From an uncultured Chitinophaga sp. (GTDB lineage: Bacteria; Bacteroidota; Bacteroidia; Chitinophagales; Chitinophagaceae), in the NCBI RefSeq assembly GCF_946479755.1, contig NZ_CAMLHC010000001.1:434001-498000 (forward strand): a stretch of DNA of 64,000 nucleotides. Reading direction: 5' to 3'. The stretch's first letter is position 1. Every line of letters starts with the position of its first letter. This document shows positions 62,426 through 64,000 of this stretch, one piece after another. Position numbers and translations under genes: made by a program. The notes under the pieces were generated by a model. It made no database searches. It was given only the letters and a program-made list of their open reading frames with translations, and was not told the origin of the DNA.

Positions 62426-64000
62426 ATGAAAAAATTGCAGGGTTTGCCCTTCCTGCGAGGGGCCTTACTACGCTATGTCCGGAAGGTAGGTGTTTTGCTG
62501 TCATTTTTCCTGCTGATGGCTGCCCTCGCCGCCACCGCCCAGCAAGACGATGCAGCCCGGGGGCTCCTGGCCCGCAAAGTGTCCTACAAGGCCACCAACG
62601 CGCCCCTGAGCAAAGTGCTGAAAGACCTCCGGAAACAGATGGACTTGCGGTTTACCTACAACAGTGAACTGATCGGCCGGCAACCGGCGGTAACCGTCAA
62701 AGTGGAACAGACTACGCTGGAAGCACTCCTGAAGCAGCTGCTGAAAAACACTAATCTGCGCTTCAGCGTGGAGATGGGCGCTATCATGATCTATGAAGAA
62801 AAATCCCAGACGACGGCCGTTCCGTCGCACGGCGATAAAGTGACCGGCGTAGTGGTCCGTGGCCAGATCACGGACCCCGCCGGGCAGCCGCTCAGCGGCG
62901 TAAGCGTGAAAGGGCTTGAATCTAAAGAGATGACGGTGACCCGGCCGGATGGGCTGTTCTTTCTTATTGCAAAACCCAATGAACAGATCAGCATGACGCT
63001 GCTGGGCATGAAGCCGCTGGTATACCGTGCCGACCCCGACAAAACAGACATCATGCGTTTTAAAATGGACACCATTGCCCGGGACATCCAGGAAGTGGTG
63101 GTCAACGGCTACCAGAAAATCGATCCCCGTTTATCTACCGGTTCATACTTTAAGCTGAAAGCGGCGGATATCATCGAGCCGGGCCAGCCCTCAGTGGACA
63201 GGATGTTACAGGGTAAAGTGCCCGGGATGATGATCGTCAATAATTCCGGTGGTGTGAACGCCAAACCCAATATACGCATCCGTGGTACTTCCACGCTGGT
63301 CGGCAATACCCAGCCGCTGTGGGTGATAGACGGTATGATACGTCCCGACCCGGTGAATATCTCCAATGCCCTGCTGAATAACCTCGTGTCTGAAGGCAGT
63401 GCCTCCAATTTTGAACTGATGGGCAACGCCATCGGCGGCCTTAATCCCTATGATATTGAAAGCATCACCGTACTGAAAGATGCCGCTGCCACCGCTATCT
63501 ATGGTACCCGTGCGGCTAACGGCGTGATCGTGGTAACGACCAAGAGAGGCAAGGAAGGACCGATGCAGGTAAACTACAATGCGAACGTTTCCTTTCAGGC
63601 GCGTCCTTCCTATCGTAACCTGATGCTCATGAATTCCCAGGAGCGGGTCACCTTTTCCAAACAAATGCAGGAAGATCACGTGCTGTATAATGACTATTAT
63701 GCCGGTATGGAAGAGGAACTGACCTACGAAGGGCTGCTCCGCGCCCTGTATGCAAGACATATCACCGAAGCCGAATTCAAAGAGAGAGTGGCGACGATCG
63801 AAACCCGCAATACCGACTGGTTTAAACTGCTGTTCCGCAACCAGATGAGCATGCAACACTCCCTGAGCCTGAGCGGCGGTACGGCCAAAACAGTATATTA
63901 TGCGTCCGCATCTTATGCCGCCAACAACAGCTCTGCTAAAGAAGATGGCAATAAAGTATATGCGGCCAGCTTCAACCTGCGCTCACAGGTGACCAAACGG
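62426..64000 (+). CDS. SusC/RagA-family TonB-dependent receptor, C-terminus cut by window edge
   Basis: The first 525 residues are present. After a signal (VGVLLSFFLLMAALAATAQ) comes an STN domain (NAPLSKVLKDLRKQMDLRFT), a carboxypeptidase-like domain (VRGQITDPAGQPLSGVSV), the EVVVNGYQKIDPR motif, and the TonB plug (LQGKVPGMMIVNNSGG, RIRGTSTLVGNTQPLWVIDG, ITVLKDAAATAIYGTRAANG). The barrel runs past the window. Unlike the other two SusC genes in the window, its start lacks the CAAAnnTATG context and no antisense terminator is visible in its leader, though a GC hairpin (AGCGACC/GGTCGCT) is present. Confidence 0.93.
   Translation, partial: MKKLQGLPFLRGALLRYVRKVGVLLSFFLLMAALAATAQQDDAARGLLARKVSYKATNAPLSKVLKDLRKQMDLRFTYNSELIGRQPAVTVKVEQTTLEALLKQLLKNTNLRFSVEMGAIMIYEEKSQTTAVPSHGDKVTGVVVRGQITDPAGQPLSGVSVKGLESKEMTVTRPDGLFFLIAKPNEQISMTLLGMKPLVYRADPDKTDIMRFKMDTIARDIQEVVVNGYQKIDPRLSTGSYFKLKAADIIEPGQPSVDRMLQGKVPGMMIVNNSGGVNAKPNIRIRGTSTLVGNTQPLWVIDGMIRPDPVNISNALLNNLVSEGSASNFELMGNAIGGLNPYDIESITVLKDAAATAIYGTRAANGVIVVTTKRGKEGPMQVNYNANVSFQARPSYRNLMLMNSQERVTFSKQMQEDHVLYNDYYAGMEEELTYEGLLRALYARHITEAEFKERVATIETRNTDWFKLLFRNQMSMQHSLSLSGGTAKTVYYASASYAANNSSAKEDGNKVYAASFNLRSQVTKR

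Overview
The window looks like chromosome from a Bacteroidota bacterium, most likely a Chitinophaga-like member of the Chitinophagaceae. The signs are three ECF sigma / FecR anti-sigma / SusC sets, SusD lipoproteins, type IX secretion (T9SS) sorting domains of type A and type B, a PorP/SprF protein, LytTR and LuxR two-component pairs, promoter boxes of the Bacteroidota type (TAnnTTTG), and few Shine-Dalgarno sequences. I saw no rRNA, tRNA, insertion sequence, integrase or CRISPR array.

Layout. 1-0.5 kb: an ECF sigma gene cut by the window edge. 0.6-4.9 kb: a LytTR response regulator and histidine kinase, divergent from an outer-membrane beta-barrel receptor, with a 21-bp-pitch direct repeat between them. 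4.9-5.7 kb: a PhyH-type dioxygenase. 5.8-19 kb: a polysaccharide utilisation locus with a divergent GH30, then sigma, FecR, SusC, SusD, a multidomain GH16 with T9SS tail, and a nucleoside-hydrolase-like protein. Endo-beta-1,3 (GH16) plus beta-1,6 (GH30) activity suggests a branched fungal or laminarin-like glucan. 19-20.7 kb: an NAD(P)-binding oxidoreductase and an EthD lipoprotein. 20.8-29.2 kb (minus strand): a second sigma/FecR/SusC/SusD set ending in a TlpA-like thioredoxin protein, without carbohydrate enzymes. 29.4-40.7 kb: mixed genes, including a PdxH-like oxidase, a short UvrA-like ATPase divergent from a MarR regulator, an AraC regulator, an Rnl2-type RNA ligase, a third sigma gene with a membrane partner, a frameshifted secreted protein, HxlR, DUF2306 and Sel1 proteins. 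40.8-53.3 kb (minus strand): a secreted Ala/Pro-rich protein, then a probable six-gene operon of three phage-tail-collar proteins, a leaderless substrate-binding-protein-like protein, a 2581-residue MBG-repeat adhesin with a type B T9SS tail, and PorP/SprF. 53.5-60.3 kb: a Tat-exported metallophosphoesterase, lipoproteins and a LuxR-type two-component pair. 60.5-64 kb: a further sigma/FecR/SusC set cut by the right edge.

Main discoveries proposed. (1) Both complete SusC loci carry, between fecR and susC, an antisense terminator hairpin of the same shape plus a TAnnTTTG box whose complement runs straight into the susC start codon (CAAAnnTATG). This predicts about 85-90 nt antisense RNAs covering the susC leaders. 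(2) The tail-collar / binding-protein / giant adhesin / SprF operon may be a surface-attachment system. (3) The marR/uvrA-like intergenic region has a palindrome containing opposed promoter boxes. (4) A putative LytTR site lies upstream of the beta-barrel receptor. (5) Two genes appear disrupted or unusually initiated: one with its signal peptide in the wrong frame, one sigma gene without a standard start codon.
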